The translations under genes and the position numbers were made by a program. A DNA stretch of 56,080 nucleotides. Source: Desulfovibrionaceae bacterium. Its GTDB lineage: Bacteria; Desulfobacterota; Desulfovibrionia; Desulfovibrionales; Desulfovibrionaceae. Under the pieces are notes generated by a model that worked only from the letters and a program-made list of their open reading frames with translations, had not been told where the DNA came from and made no database searches. Below, in pieces: positions 1 to 8,032 of this stretch (position 1 is the first letter of the stretch; each line of letters starts with the position of its first letter). The stretch spans positions 1 to 56,080 of the forward strand of contig JAVHLG010000022.1 of assembly GCA_031082225.1 (NCBI GenBank), given 5' to 3'.

Positions 1-512
1 GCCTGATTCACGGGAGGGGGGTGGGCCGCAACGGGCTTCGGGGTCGCTGCGGGCGGCATGGCCGTCCCGGCGCGACCGGGTGGCGTCGTGGCCGAGGGCT
101 CGCGGGCCGCCTGGGACAGGACCGCCGTCAGGTCGGCCATGCCGTCGGCCTCGGCCAGGACGGCCTGGGGGATGTCTTGGGGCTCACGCCTGGACAGGCG
201 TACAAACACCGCGGTCGCGGCCAGAAGGGCCTCGTCGGCGTTGCGGCCGGGAAGACGCCCCGTGCCCCGGGCCGTCTCGAAGACCTCCTCCATGGCCCGG
301 GCCAGGTCTGCGGTCTCGGAGAGTCCTGCAATGCGGGCGGCGGCCTTGATGGATCCGGCGGCCCGGACCAGGGCGGCCGGGGCCTCGGCCGCAGGCGCTG
401 GACCGTCCAGAAGGGCCGTCAGCCCGGCCTGGACCGAGGCCGCGGCCTCCGTGAGCTCGGCACAAAAAAACTCCAGCATGGACAGGTCGACGGCTTCGTC
501 AGGGGGGCTCAT
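1..512 (-). CDS. CheA-type histidine kinase, WspE-like, N-terminal part only
   Basis: An open frame starts with ATG at 512 and stays open through the left edge, giving 170 residues of an N-terminus. The start overlaps the stop of the upstream CheW gene in an ATGA junction. Residues 10-105 look like the helical Hpt (P1) domain of CheA proteins, and the wording resembles WspE of pseudomonads (LxRAAxSIKxAARIxG). The residue that should be the phosphorylated His is Gly53 (AAGSIKAAAR, residues 51-60), and the usual Gly after the Lys is Ala. A Pro/Ala-rich linker begins near residue 135. The kinase, CheW-like and any receiver domains would lie outside the window. By gene order this is the kinase of the chemosensory operon. 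The identity as CheA/WspE is quite firm; whether the protein has another Hpt cannot be seen. Confidence 0.8.
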   Translation of the reverse strand, partial: MSPPDEAVDLSMLEFFCAELTEAAASVQAGLTALLDGPAPAAEAPAALVRAAGSIKAAARIAGLSETADLARAMEEVFETARGTGRLPGRNADEALLAATAVFVRLSRREPQDIPQAVLAEADGMADLTAVLSQAAREPSATTPPGRAGTAMPPAATPKPVAAHPPPVNQ

Positions 513-1195
513 CCGGTGATGCTCCTGGTCAGGGCCGGGAACAGGGTCTCCTCGTCAAGGATGCCCACCACGGCCCCCATGTAGGAAAACACGCCGCTTG
601 AGCAATGCCACGGGGTCCGGCTGACGGTGACCGGCGTCTGGCCGCGTTCGGCCGCAACCAGACGGTGCGTGCCCGCGATGGCGTCCACCGGAAAGACGAA
701 ACGGCCGTCCGGCCCGGCGACCACGGCCATGCGTGCCGGTCCCCGGGGGCCGCCTGTCCCGGTCGTCCCTGGGGCCGGGGGGGGCATGCCCAGGATCTCG
801 GCCAGGGACATGCAGGGCAAAAGCACGCCGCTGATGTTGACCAGCCCCAGAAAGGCCCGGCTGTGCAGGCCCGGGACGGTGTGGGTCGGCCTTGGCGGGA
901 CGATCTCCTCGAACCGGGCCGTGGGCAGGGCCAGCCACTCCTGGCCGACGCGAAAGACCAGCACGGACGTGGCGACCTCCTCCTGGCGGGGCTTCTCCCC
1001 GGCCAGGATGCGGGTCCACTCCCGTGCATAGCCCTCGGGGGGCTCCCGGTCGTAGAGTCCGAGCCCCTTGACCTGGAATTCCGGGCATTCCCGGCAGCCT
1101 CCCTCGGGAAGCTGCGGGCAGGTTCCCCGGCCGTAGGATCCTACGCGCACCCAGCAGCCGTATTCGTCCCGGGCCGTGTCCAAGGCCGTGTTCAT
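509..1195 (-). CDS. CheW-domain coupling protein, WspD-like
   Basis: This protein of 228 residues would couple chemoreceptors to the CheA kinase in the cytoplasm. A CheW domain occupies about residues 75-225 (VLVFRVGQEWLALP onward, then LGLVNISGVLLPC). The first 40 residues carry four cysteines, C14, C26, C34 and C37 (CW, GTCP, GGCRECP). This arrangement matches my memory of the N-terminus of Pseudomonas WspD, so the extra segment may bind a metal. The ATG at 1195 overlaps the end of the CheR gene by four bases, and the stop overlaps the start of the CheA gene, so translation is probably coupled. The longer frame upstream lies inside cheR and was rejected. Confidence 0.88.
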   Translation of the reverse strand: MNTALDTARDEYGCWVRVGSYGRGTCPQLPEGGCRECPEFQVKGLGLYDREPPEGYAREWTRILAGEKPRQEEVATSVLVFRVGQEWLALPTARFEEIVPPRPTHTVPGLHSRAFLGLVNISGVLLPCMSLAEILGMPPPAPGTTGTGGPRGPARMAVVAGPDGRFVFPVDAIAGTHRLVAAERGQTPVTVSRTPWHCSSGVFSYMGAVVGILDEETLFPALTRSITG

Positions 1196-2526
1196 GGCCG
1201 GGTTCCCCCGGTTTCGGACAGCCGCCGCAGGCGCTGCCGGTAGATGTCGGCCCTGGCCGCGTCGCCGAGCTGCTCGTGGATCAGGGCCAGGTGCGTCAGG
1301 CAGGCGGCATGGCCCGGCTCCAGGTACAGGGCCTTCTGGAACAGGGCCCTGGCCTCCTGCACCCGATGCTCGGCCGCGCCGACCAGACCCAGCAGGAAAT
1401 AGGCCTCGGCGTTGTGGCGGTCGGCCTCCAGGCAGCGGCGGCACACTGCGGCGGCCTCGGCCAGCTCGCCATGATCCGCCAGCCGTCTGGCCATCTCCAG
1501 CGGATTCTCGCCCCCGGCCCGCCCGGGCGTCCGGGACGCGGCCGGGGCCGTGGAGACGTCGGCCGGGGACCGGGGCGGGGCGTGGTCTGGGGCGCGTTGG
1601 CCGCAGGCCGGGATACCGGACGGGGAGGGCCTTGCGGCCCGGGGCGGCGTCCGAGTCCGAGTCACGCCCGGGGCGGCGGGCGCGGCGGACTCCGGCCGGG
1701 GCGGCGCGGCCGGGACATGCGGCCGGGCGGTTTCCCGGCAGCAGGCGAAGGCCCGGGGATGGCGCACGGCCTGGTAGCCCTCGGACAAAAAGCTCAGGAT
1801 CTCCGAATGTCCGACAAAGAGGATGCCGTCCGGGGCCAGGAGGCGGCCGATGTTCGCCATGAGGCGTTTTCTGGCCTCCTTGTTCAGGTAAATCAGGAAA
1901 TTGCGCGAGAAGATGATGTCAAACGGCTTCTCGTTGCATAAAAACCGCTCGCTGACGATATTGGCCTGGAGAAAATCCACCGTGGCCGCCACCTCGGGCC
2001 TGACGGCCCACACGGCCGTTCGCTCGTCGTCGCCCTGGCGGATGAAATGGCGGTCGGCCTCGGGCATGTCCTCCCGGAAGGAGTTGCGGCCGTACCGCCC
2101 GCGCGCCGCCACGGCCAGGGACTCGGGGCTGACGTCCACGGCCGTCAGGTGGAAGCCGCCCGGGGGCAGTCCGGCCTCCAGGCAGGTGATGGCCAGGGAA
2201 TAGGCCTCTTCCCCGGTGGCGCAGGGCGCGGACAAAAGGCGCGGCGTCGTCCCCCGGCGCTTGAGCGTGCGCAGCCGCTCCCGCAGAAGCCAAAACGGCT
2301 CGCGATCCCGGAAAAACCAGGTCTCCGGGACCACGGCCTCCCGGATCAGGTCGCCCTTGGCCTGGGGCGAGGCCGACAGCAGGCGCAGATAGGCCCCGGG
2401 ATCGGCGGTCCCGGCCCGGGACATGGCCGCCGTAACGGCCCGCGAGAGCCCCCGCTCGCCCAGGGCGGCGGGGTCGAGTCCGATGGCCTCGGACAGAAGG
2501 TCCGCGAAGGGTTCAAGGCGCATCAA
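1192..2526 (-). CDS. CheR-type protein methyltransferase with TPR repeats, WspC-like
   Basis: This 444-residue protein should methylate glutamates of the neighbouring chemoreceptors using S-adenosylmethionine. The CheR N-terminal domain covers about 1-75. The catalytic domain covers about 75-270, with the SAM loop LSAPCATGEEAYSLA and the late motif SRNFLIYL, where most CheR proteins have CRNVLIYF. A Pro/Ala-rich linker (about 275-335) leads to two or three TPR repeats (about 340-440). The CheR-plus-TPR layout is that of WspC and FrzF rather than enteric CheR. The start used here overlaps the upstream cheW by 14 bases; a second ATG one codon later is equally possible. Confidence 0.9.
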   Translation of the reverse strand: MMRLEPFADLLSEAIGLDPAALGERGLSRAVTAAMSRAGTADPGAYLRLLSASPQAKGDLIREAVVPETWFFRDREPFWLLRERLRTLKRRGTTPRLLSAPCATGEEAYSLAITCLEAGLPPGGFHLTAVDVSPESLAVAARGRYGRNSFREDMPEADRHFIRQGDDERTAVWAVRPEVAATVDFLQANIVSERFLCNEKPFDIIFSRNFLIYLNKEARKRLMANIGRLLAPDGILFVGHSEILSFLSEGYQAVRHPRAFACCRETARPHVPAAPPRPESAAPAAPGVTRTRTPPRAARPSPSGIPACGQRAPDHAPPRSPADVSTAPAASRTPGRAGGENPLEMARRLADHGELAEAAAVCRRCLEADRHNAEAYFLLGLVGAAEHRVQEARALFQKALYLEPGHAACLTHLALIHEQLGDAARADIYRQRLRRLSETGGTRP

Positions 2527-2986
2527 CGCTCTCCAATGCGGCGGTGAACAGGGCGTCGCGCAGGGCCTGGGGCAGGATTTTGCCTGGGTCCACCACCTGG
2601 ACCAGGCCCTGCCTGTCCAGGATCGCGCCGCTCAGGTAGGGGGCGCTGGAAACCTCGATGCCAGGCCCCTGCACGGCCTCGGGCGGGGTCATGACCGTGT
2701 CCGTGACCTGCTCGGCCACGAGCCCCAGGGCGTGGATTTTGCCGTCCGCCCCGTCATGGTCGGTGACGATGATGCGCGTGGACAAAAGCCGCCTGGACTG
2801 TCGTCCGGCCAAAAGCACGGTCAGGTCGATCACCGGGGCCAGCTCCCCCCGGTAGTTCATGATCCCGCGCACGTACGGCGGCGCATCGGGGAAGCCCCGC
2901 AGGGCCACCATGGGCACGATCTCCCGGACGCGGCCCACCGGCAGGGCGTAGCGGTTGCCGTCCGCCGTGAAGACCAAAAGGAGCAT
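2513..2986 (-). CDS. CheW coupling protein, WspB-like
   Basis: A 157-residue stand-alone CheW domain, starting LLLVFTADGNRYALPVGRV and carrying the conserved middle VRGIMNYRGELAPVIDL. It would sit at the receptor tip and link receptors to CheA. It begins only four bases after the heme receptor gene and overlaps cheR by 14 bases, so it belongs to the same transcript. With the longer CheW at 509-1195, the operon has the two coupling proteins typical of Wsp systems. Confidence 0.92.
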   Translation of the reverse strand: MLLLVFTADGNRYALPVGRVREIVPMVALRGFPDAPPYVRGIMNYRGELAPVIDLTVLLAGRQSRRLLSTRIIVTDHDGADGKIHALGLVAEQVTDTVMTPPEAVQGPGIEVSSAPYLSGAILDRQGLVQVVDPGKILPQALRDALFTAALESVDAP

Positions 2987-2990
2987 CGCC

Positions 2991-4745
2991 CTACCCGACC
3001 CTGAAGCGGCGTACTTCGTCCTGGAGGCCGCGAACCGCCTCGTTGAGCTGTCCGGCCGCCCGGTTGAACTCCTGAAGGGAGTCGCGGGTCTGGACCGCCG
3101 CCTCGGTCAACTGGGTCATGGCCTCGCTGATGCGGCCGGCGTCCTCGGACTGGCCGAGCATGCCCGCCTTGACGGCGGCGAAGCTGGGTTCAAGCTCCCC
3201 CACCCGGTCGATGATCAGCCCCAGGCTTTTGCCCACCTGGGCGGCGTCGGCCACCCTGCGCCGCACCTCCTCGGAAAATTTGTCCATCTCCATGACCTCG
3301 GCGGACACGGCCGACTGCATCTGGCCGACCATGCCCTCAATGTCCAGGGCCGCGGCGGCGGTCTGGTCGGCCAGGCGGCGGATCTCCCGGGCCACCACGG
3401 AAAACCCCCGGCCGTATTCCCCGGCCTTTTCGGCCTCGATGGCCGCGTTTAAGGACAAAAGGTTGGTCTGGTCGGCCACCTTGTTGATGGCCGTGACCAC
3501 CGCGCCGATGGTGTTGGCCTTTTCGCTGATGACCGCCAGCTTCGAGGAGACGAAGGCTGTAGAGTCCACCAGCCTGCGCATGGATTCCTCCATGAGCGCC
3601 AGGCCCTGCCTGCTTTCACCGGCCATGCCCGCCGCGTCGGCCACGGCCTGGCTGACCTCGTCCATGGAGGACAGGATGCCGTGCGACGTGGCGGCGATCT
3701 GGCGGCTGGTCTCGGCCACCTGGGCCGTGGAGGCCACCTGCTCGGCGGCCGTGGCCTCGATCTGCCGGGCCGAGGCCGCGATCTCGGTGGAGGAGGTGGT
3801 CACCTGGATTCCGGCCTGCTGCACCAGCCCGATGAGCGAGCCCAGCCCTGCGGTCATTTTCCGGAAGGCCTGGGTCAACCTGCGGGTGACGTCCGAATCC
3901 GTGGGCTCTTTCCCCGCGTGGCCGCCGGGGTCGATGCCGTCCAGGTCGGTGGCCGCAGCCTTGATGTCGCCGTCGGCGATCTTGGCGGCCACCCCGGTCA
4001 TGCGCGCCAGGGGCCGGAAAAGATGGCGCAGGGCCAGGGTCACCGTCCCCAGGACCATGACCAGGGCCAGCACCGCCGAGGACAGGATGGCCGCGTTGAT
4101 GGCCCCCAGATCCTTGGTCACGGAATCGATGGGGATCTCCACGATCTCGGCGGACTCGATCCTGCCGGTGATGCGTCCGTAGGAGCGGTCGGTCTCCGGG
4201 GGATACTTCTCCCGCAGGCCGCGCGGGGCCGCCTCGGGCACGCTGTGGCAGCGTTCGCAGTCCGGCTTGTTCACCTCCCCGGCGGCGATGATGTAGGTCT
4301 TGACGCCGTTGATCTCGCGTTCGCCCTTCCAGAAGGGTTCCTGGCCCCGGGCGTTTTTGGCCTCGAGTTCGGCGATGATCTCGGCGTCGAGGCGGGTGGC
4401 CGCGTTGGCGGGGTTTCTGGGCTTGATGGAGGCGGTCTTGAAATTGAAGCCGTGGCGGCGCGCCTCGTCGATCTTGAGGAAGACGCCCTTGGCCGTAAAC
4501 GAGGTGGACTGGAGTTCGGTGATGAAATCGTCCTCGCTGATGAACTTGTTCGCCTCGGGGCGGATGACCGAGCCCATGTGGGCCCGGACCGCCTTCATGG
4601 CGTAGAGCATCATCTCGGCCTTCTCCTCGAACTGGCTCATCATGGTCTCCCGGAAAAACCAGGTGGCGGCCAGGGCGCAGGCCACCGTGGCGATGATGAA
4701 CAGGGTGGAGATGCCCAGTGCGAGTTTTTTTTGGATGTTCATCAC
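2991..4745 (-). CDS. Methyl-accepting chemotaxis protein with a c-type heme sensor domain
   Basis: A 584-residue chemoreceptor. A first membrane helix (about 8-28) precedes a periplasmic domain of about 180 residues that looks like the DUF3365/Tll0287-type sensor and holds a CXXCH heme attachment motif (C163, C166, H167, read CERCH). A second membrane helix (about 212-240), a HAMP domain and the signalling domain follow. The hairpin tip contains [22 protein letters not shown], split here as [10 protein letters not shown] and [19 protein letters not shown] is a form I associate with Wsp-type receptors. The domain plan recalls DcrA of Desulfovibrio, a heme receptor for oxygen or redox. It lies between the Cache receptor gene and cheW, and shares a near-identical 306-bp stretch with the former. 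Confidence 0.88.
   Translation of the reverse strand: MMNIQKKLALGISTLFIIATVACALAATWFFRETMMSQFEEKAEMMLYAMKAVRAHMGSVIRPEANKFISEDDFITELQSTSFTAKGVFLKIDEARRHGFNFKTASIKPRNPANAATRLDAEIIAELEAKNARGQEPFWKGEREINGVKTYIIAAGEVNKPDCERCHSVPEAAPRGLREKYPPETDRSYGRITGRIESAEIVEIPIDSVTKDLGAINAAILSSAVLALVMVLGTVTLALRHLFRPLARMTGVAAKIADGDIKAAATDLDGIDPGGHAGKEPTDSDVTRRLTQAFRKMTAGLGSLIGLVQQAGIQVTTSSTEIAASARQIEATAAEQVASTAQVAETSRQIAATSHGILSSMDEVSQAVADAAGMAGESRQGLALMEESMRRLVDSTAFVSSKLAVISEKANTIGAVVTAINKVADQTNLLSLNAAIEAEKAGEYGRGFSVVAREIRRLADQTAAAALDIEGMVGQMQSAVSAEVMEMDKFSEEVRRRVADAAQVGKSLGLIIDRVGELEPSFAAVKAGMLGQSEDAGRISEAMTQLTEAAVQTRDSLQEFNRAAGQLNEAVRGLQDEVRRFRVG
3261..3566. repeat. 306-bp direct repeat in the receptor signalling domain, copy 1
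   Basis: This stretch matches 5037-5342 base for base apart from five substitutions by my count, with no gaps, and encodes the signalling hairpin tip of the heme receptor. Flanking parts of the two genes are much less alike, including parts of the same conserved domain, which points to gene conversion or recent recombination rather than selection on protein alone. Confidence 0.95.
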
Positions 4746-4763
4746 GCTGTCCCGGGCGAGGCC

Positions 4764-7022
4764 TCAGGCCTCGAGTTTGAATCTGGAGACTTCGCCCTGC
4801 AGGCCATGCACGGCCTCGTTGAGCCGCCTTGCCGCCTGGTTGAACTCCATGATCGATTCCTTGGTCTGGACGGCGGCCTCGGTGAGCAGGCCCATGGCCT
4901 CGCTGATCTGGCTGGCGCCCTCGGACTGGGCGCGCATGCCTTCCTCAACCGTGGCGAAGCGCGGCGAAAGGGCCTGGACCCCGGCGATGATCTCCCCGAA
5001 GCGGGCGCTGATGGCTGCAACCTCGGCCACGCCGCGCCGCACCTCCTCGGAAAACTTGTCCATCTCCATGACCTCGGCGGCCACGGCCGACTGCATCTGG
5101 CCGACCATGCCCTCAATGTCCAGGGCCGCGGCGGCGGTCTGGTCGGCCAGGCGGCGGATCTCCCGGGCCACCACGGAAAACCCCCGGCCGTATTCCCCGG
5201 CCTTCTCGGCCTCGATGGCCGCGTTTAAGGACAAAAGGTTGGTCTGGTCGGCCACCTTGTTGATGGCCGTGACCACCGCGCCGATGGTGTTGGCCTTTTC
5301 GCTGATGACCGCCAGCTTCGAGGAGACGAAGGCCGTGGAGTCGCTTAAGCGGCGCATGGCCCCGTCCATGTCGGCCAGCCCCTCGCGGCCCTGCCCGGCC
5401 ATGGCCCCGGCCTCGGCCACGGACCGGCCGACATCCTGCAGGGTGGAGACCAGCCCCACGGCGGTGGACGATATCTGGGAGCTGACGGTGCTGACCTGGC
5501 TGGTGGCGGCGGCCTGCTCGGTCGCCGTGGCCTCCACCTCCGTGGCCGAGGCCGCGATCTGGGTGGCCGAGGCCGTCACCTGGATGCCGGATTCCCGCAC
5601 CTGCCGCACCAGGGAGGCCAGGTTCCTGGTCATGCGGCGGATGGCGAAGATGAGGCGGCCCGTTTCGGAACCGGGGGGGACGGCGCCGGGGGCGTCGATC
5701 TCTTCCACGGGTCGGCCCAGGTAGCTGCGGGTGAACTCGCTGAAATCGCTCTCGGCCCCGTGCAGGTCGCCTGCGGCGATTTTTTGGGAGATGTCCGTGA
5801 TGGTTTCGATGGGCCTGGCCAGGCGCAGGCCCATGTACACGGTCAGGGGGATGATCACGAGCAGGATGAGCACGCCGCCGCTGATGACCGACAGCCGGAA
5901 GGTGTCCAGGTTGGCCAGGAACTTGTCCCTGATCTCCAGGTATTCGTCTTCGTACATGCCCACGCCGATGACCCAGTTCCAGGGCTCGAAGGCGACAAGG
6001 GCGGCGACCTTGCCCCGGGCACTGTCTTCCTGGGGATTTTTCCAGCGGAAACGGGCGAAGACCGGTTCGCCGGCCGGGGCGGCCGTGGCCTTCTCGATCA
6101 TGTCGCGCACGAAAAAGTTGCCGTCCGCGTCGCGTTCGTCCCAGACGCTTTCCCCGTCCCGGGCGTTGTCCTTGGAGATCACGTAACGTCCCCGGTCCCG
6201 GCCTGTGGCGCTCACGACGAAGATATAGCCGGATTTCCCCACCTGCGTCTCCTTCATGGCGCGGCGCAGGTTGTCGATCTCCTTGATGGCCAGCCCCACC
6301 CCGAGCATGCCGATGACCTCGCCTGCGGCGTCCATGAGGGGGGAGTATTCGACCAGATAATCAGCCCCCTGGGCGAAGACCCGGCCCAGGGTGGAGCGTC
6401 CCTTCAATACCTCGGCAATCAGGGATGACGTCGTGCCGTCGGGCTTTTTGGCCGGGATGTATTCCCCCACGCCCGAGCGGACGCCGTCGTCGCGGACAAC
6501 GGAACTGGCCACCCGCAGCATGTCGCCTTCCGGGTTCATGCGCTGGAAGATCGTGCATTCCTCGCCCGTGAGCCTGCGCATGTCGTCCACGACGGGGCTT
6601 GGCGTATCCTTGCGGGTGTTCTGTCCGATCCAGACCCCGCCGACCAGCATCTCGGGCAGTTCGATCCGGGTGCGCTGGGAGGGGGATTCCCCGTTTGCCG
6701 CGTCCCAGGCCACCTTGCGCTCCCCAAGGCTGAGTCCGCCCAGGCTTTTGAGGTATGCCCTGACCACCTTCGAGCTTTCCCGGACAGCGTCTTCCAGGAA
6801 ATGGTTGGCGGTTCGGCACAACAGGTAGGCGTCCCTGGCGATCTGGGAGATGTTGGCCTTGGTGATGTTTTCCATCTCCCCGGTCACGGCTTTCTCCACA
6901 TCGGAATCCATGGACAGGGTGAAGCTCACGGCCATGAGCACGGGCAGGATCGCTGCAGCGGAAACCACGGCGATGAGCTTGGTCTTCAGGGTCTGGGAAT
7001 GAAACAGGGTGTGCAGTCTCAT
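4764..7022 (-). CDS. Methyl-accepting chemotaxis protein with a large Cache-type periplasmic sensor
   Basis: A 752-residue chemoreceptor. A membrane helix (about 14-34) is followed by a periplasmic region of about 340 residues in two parts. The first contains [12 protein letters not shown]; the second runs [13 protein letters not shown] to [15 protein letters not shown], the typical end of a single-Cache (Cache_2) domain. The two parts suggest a Cache_3-Cache_2 fusion for small ligands. A second helix (about 383-403), HAMP and the signalling domain follow, with the same hairpin tip as the neighbouring receptor. It is the first gene of the chemosensory operon. A GGAAG sequence lies six bases before the ATG at 7022, and the next gene starts 18 bases after its stop. 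Confidence 0.92.
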   Translation of the reverse strand: MRLHTLFHSQTLKTKLIAVVSAAAILPVLMAVSFTLSMDSDVEKAVTGEMENITKANISQIARDAYLLCRTANHFLEDAVRESSKVVRAYLKSLGGLSLGERKVAWDAANGESPSQRTRIELPEMLVGGVWIGQNTRKDTPSPVVDDMRRLTGEECTIFQRMNPEGDMLRVASSVVRDDGVRSGVGEYIPAKKPDGTTSSLIAEVLKGRSTLGRVFAQGADYLVEYSPLMDAAGEVIGMLGVGLAIKEIDNLRRAMKETQVGKSGYIFVVSATGRDRGRYVISKDNARDGESVWDERDADGNFFVRDMIEKATAAPAGEPVFARFRWKNPQEDSARGKVAALVAFEPWNWVIGVGMYEDEYLEIRDKFLANLDTFRLSVISGGVLILLVIIPLTVYMGLRLARPIETITDISQKIAAGDLHGAESDFSEFTRSYLGRPVEEIDAPGAVPPGSETGRLIFAIRRMTRNLASLVRQVRESGIQVTASATQIAASATEVEATATEQAAATSQVSTVSSQISSTAVGLVSTLQDVGRSVAEAGAMAGQGREGLADMDGAMRRLSDSTAFVSSKLAVISEKANTIGAVVTAINKVADQTNLLSLNAAIEAEKAGEYGRGFSVVAREIRRLADQTAAAALDIEGMVGQMQSAVAAEVMEMDKFSEEVRRGVAEVAAISARFGEIIAGVQALSPRFATVEEGMRAQSEGASQISEAMGLLTEAAVQTKESIMEFNQAARRLNEAVHGLQGEVSRFKLEA
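5037..5342. repeat. 306-bp direct repeat in the receptor signalling domain, copy 2
   Basis: The partner of 3261-3566, inside the Cache receptor gene, with five single-base differences and no gaps. One of the differences changes an amino acid (Ser to Ala); most of the rest are silent. Confidence 0.95.
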
Positions 7023-7561
7023 GATGGCTTCCGCATCCTCCCCCGGTGTGGGGCGTCAGCCGCAAAAGGTCGGCTTTTGCCCACTATGGCGCGGAGTTGA
7101 AAGGAAAGCAACCGTGGGTCTGGGCAACGGGCAATCCCCGGCCCGGGATCACCGTTTCGACCAGAGACGGCAGGGATGGCGCAGAAAACCAGTTGCGGGG
7201 GCGCGGGCCAGGGGGGCGTCATGTCGCCAAGCCGTCGCAGCACGGCGGGAAGGCGGTGTTTCAGGGGCGGATTTTTCTTTGCTGCATATCATGTGCTCCA
7301 GACAAAGGTGATGTTTTCACTTGTCTGTCGGATCAAAGTTTCTTATTAATACAATGGAGTGCTGAAAAGGCGAGGGGATAAGTCTGTTGGACATGTTGTA
7401 TTGGCAATAAATAAAAATGGTTAGCCATGGGGTGTGGGCGGGATGGAAAGGGCGTCCCGGCATTTGTCGGCGTAAATGGGCACGAGCAGGGGGTTTTTAC
7501 AGACGGTGCTGCATACCTTCGTTTCCAGCGCCCCCTGTGGGCGCTCTAGGCCCGGTGAGGG
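7023..7561. promoter_or_regulatory. Intergenic region upstream of the chemosensory operon, with three hairpins
   Basis: A 539-bp gap between the minus-strand receptor operon and the plus-strand membrane protein gene, so it should hold two divergent promoters. It contains three inverted repeats: GCAAAAG-N5-CTTTTGC (7062-7080), in the likely leader of the receptor mRNA; CAGACAA-N15-TTGTCTG (7299-7327), with a further four base pairs inside; and AGCGCCC-N5-GGGCGCT (7527-7545), just ahead of the start at 7562. The part from about 7270 to 7430 is much richer in A and T than the surroundings. I see no convincing sigma-70 or sigma-54 boxes and no gene. Confidence 0.5.
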
Positions 7562-8032
7562 ATGAAGGCCCATGGCCCTCTTGTGCGCGGTCCCGTGCTG
7601 ATTCTGGCCTTCCTGTCCCTGGCCATGGGCGGCATGTGGTACATGGCGCTTCGTCAGAGTCCGCCCGTATTCGTTGATTTTTTGGCCGATATCGGCTTTG
7701 CGGGCTGGCTCGCCGCGTTTCGGCAGACCTTCGCATCTTTTCGCGAAAGTATTCCGGATGTGCTCTTGTATTCGATGCCGAACGCCTTGTGGTCCTTTTC
7801 GTATACGCTGATCATGATGGACATATGGTGGCGGGACACATCCCGGGCCAGGTTTTTCTGGCTGGCGACCATCCCGGTCGTGGTTTTCGGATGGGAGGGG
7901 TTGCAGTATTCCCGTCTTGCGCCTGGAACAGGTTGCTTTGAGGATTTGATATTTTCCTTGCTGGGTCTTGCAGCAGGTTTTTTCATGATCGTCTACTGGA
8001 AGAGGAGGATATATGCAAAGGAAGATCACTAA
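7562..8032 (+). CDS. Small multi-spanning membrane protein, VanZ-like in character
   Basis: A 156-residue protein with four or five hydrophobic stretches (about 10-30, 60-85, 98-116 and 128-148), so it is predicted to sit in the inner membrane. The pattern of an acidic/aromatic middle (MPNALWSFSYTL), then WEGLQ, then a Gly near CFEDLIF and a final helix resembles small VanZ-like proteins, but I cannot name a family firmly. The start is poorly supported: GGTGAGG lies almost against the ATG. Its 3' end overlaps the next gene by 20 bases, so the two are probably expressed together. Confidence 0.6.
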   Translation: MKAHGPLVRGPVLILAFLSLAMGGMWYMALRQSPPVFVDFLADIGFAGWLAAFRQTFASFRESIPDVLLYSMPNALWSFSYTLIMMDIWWRDTSRARFFWLATIPVVVFGWEGLQYSRLAPGTGCFEDLIFSLLGLAAGFFMIVYWKRRIYAKEDH

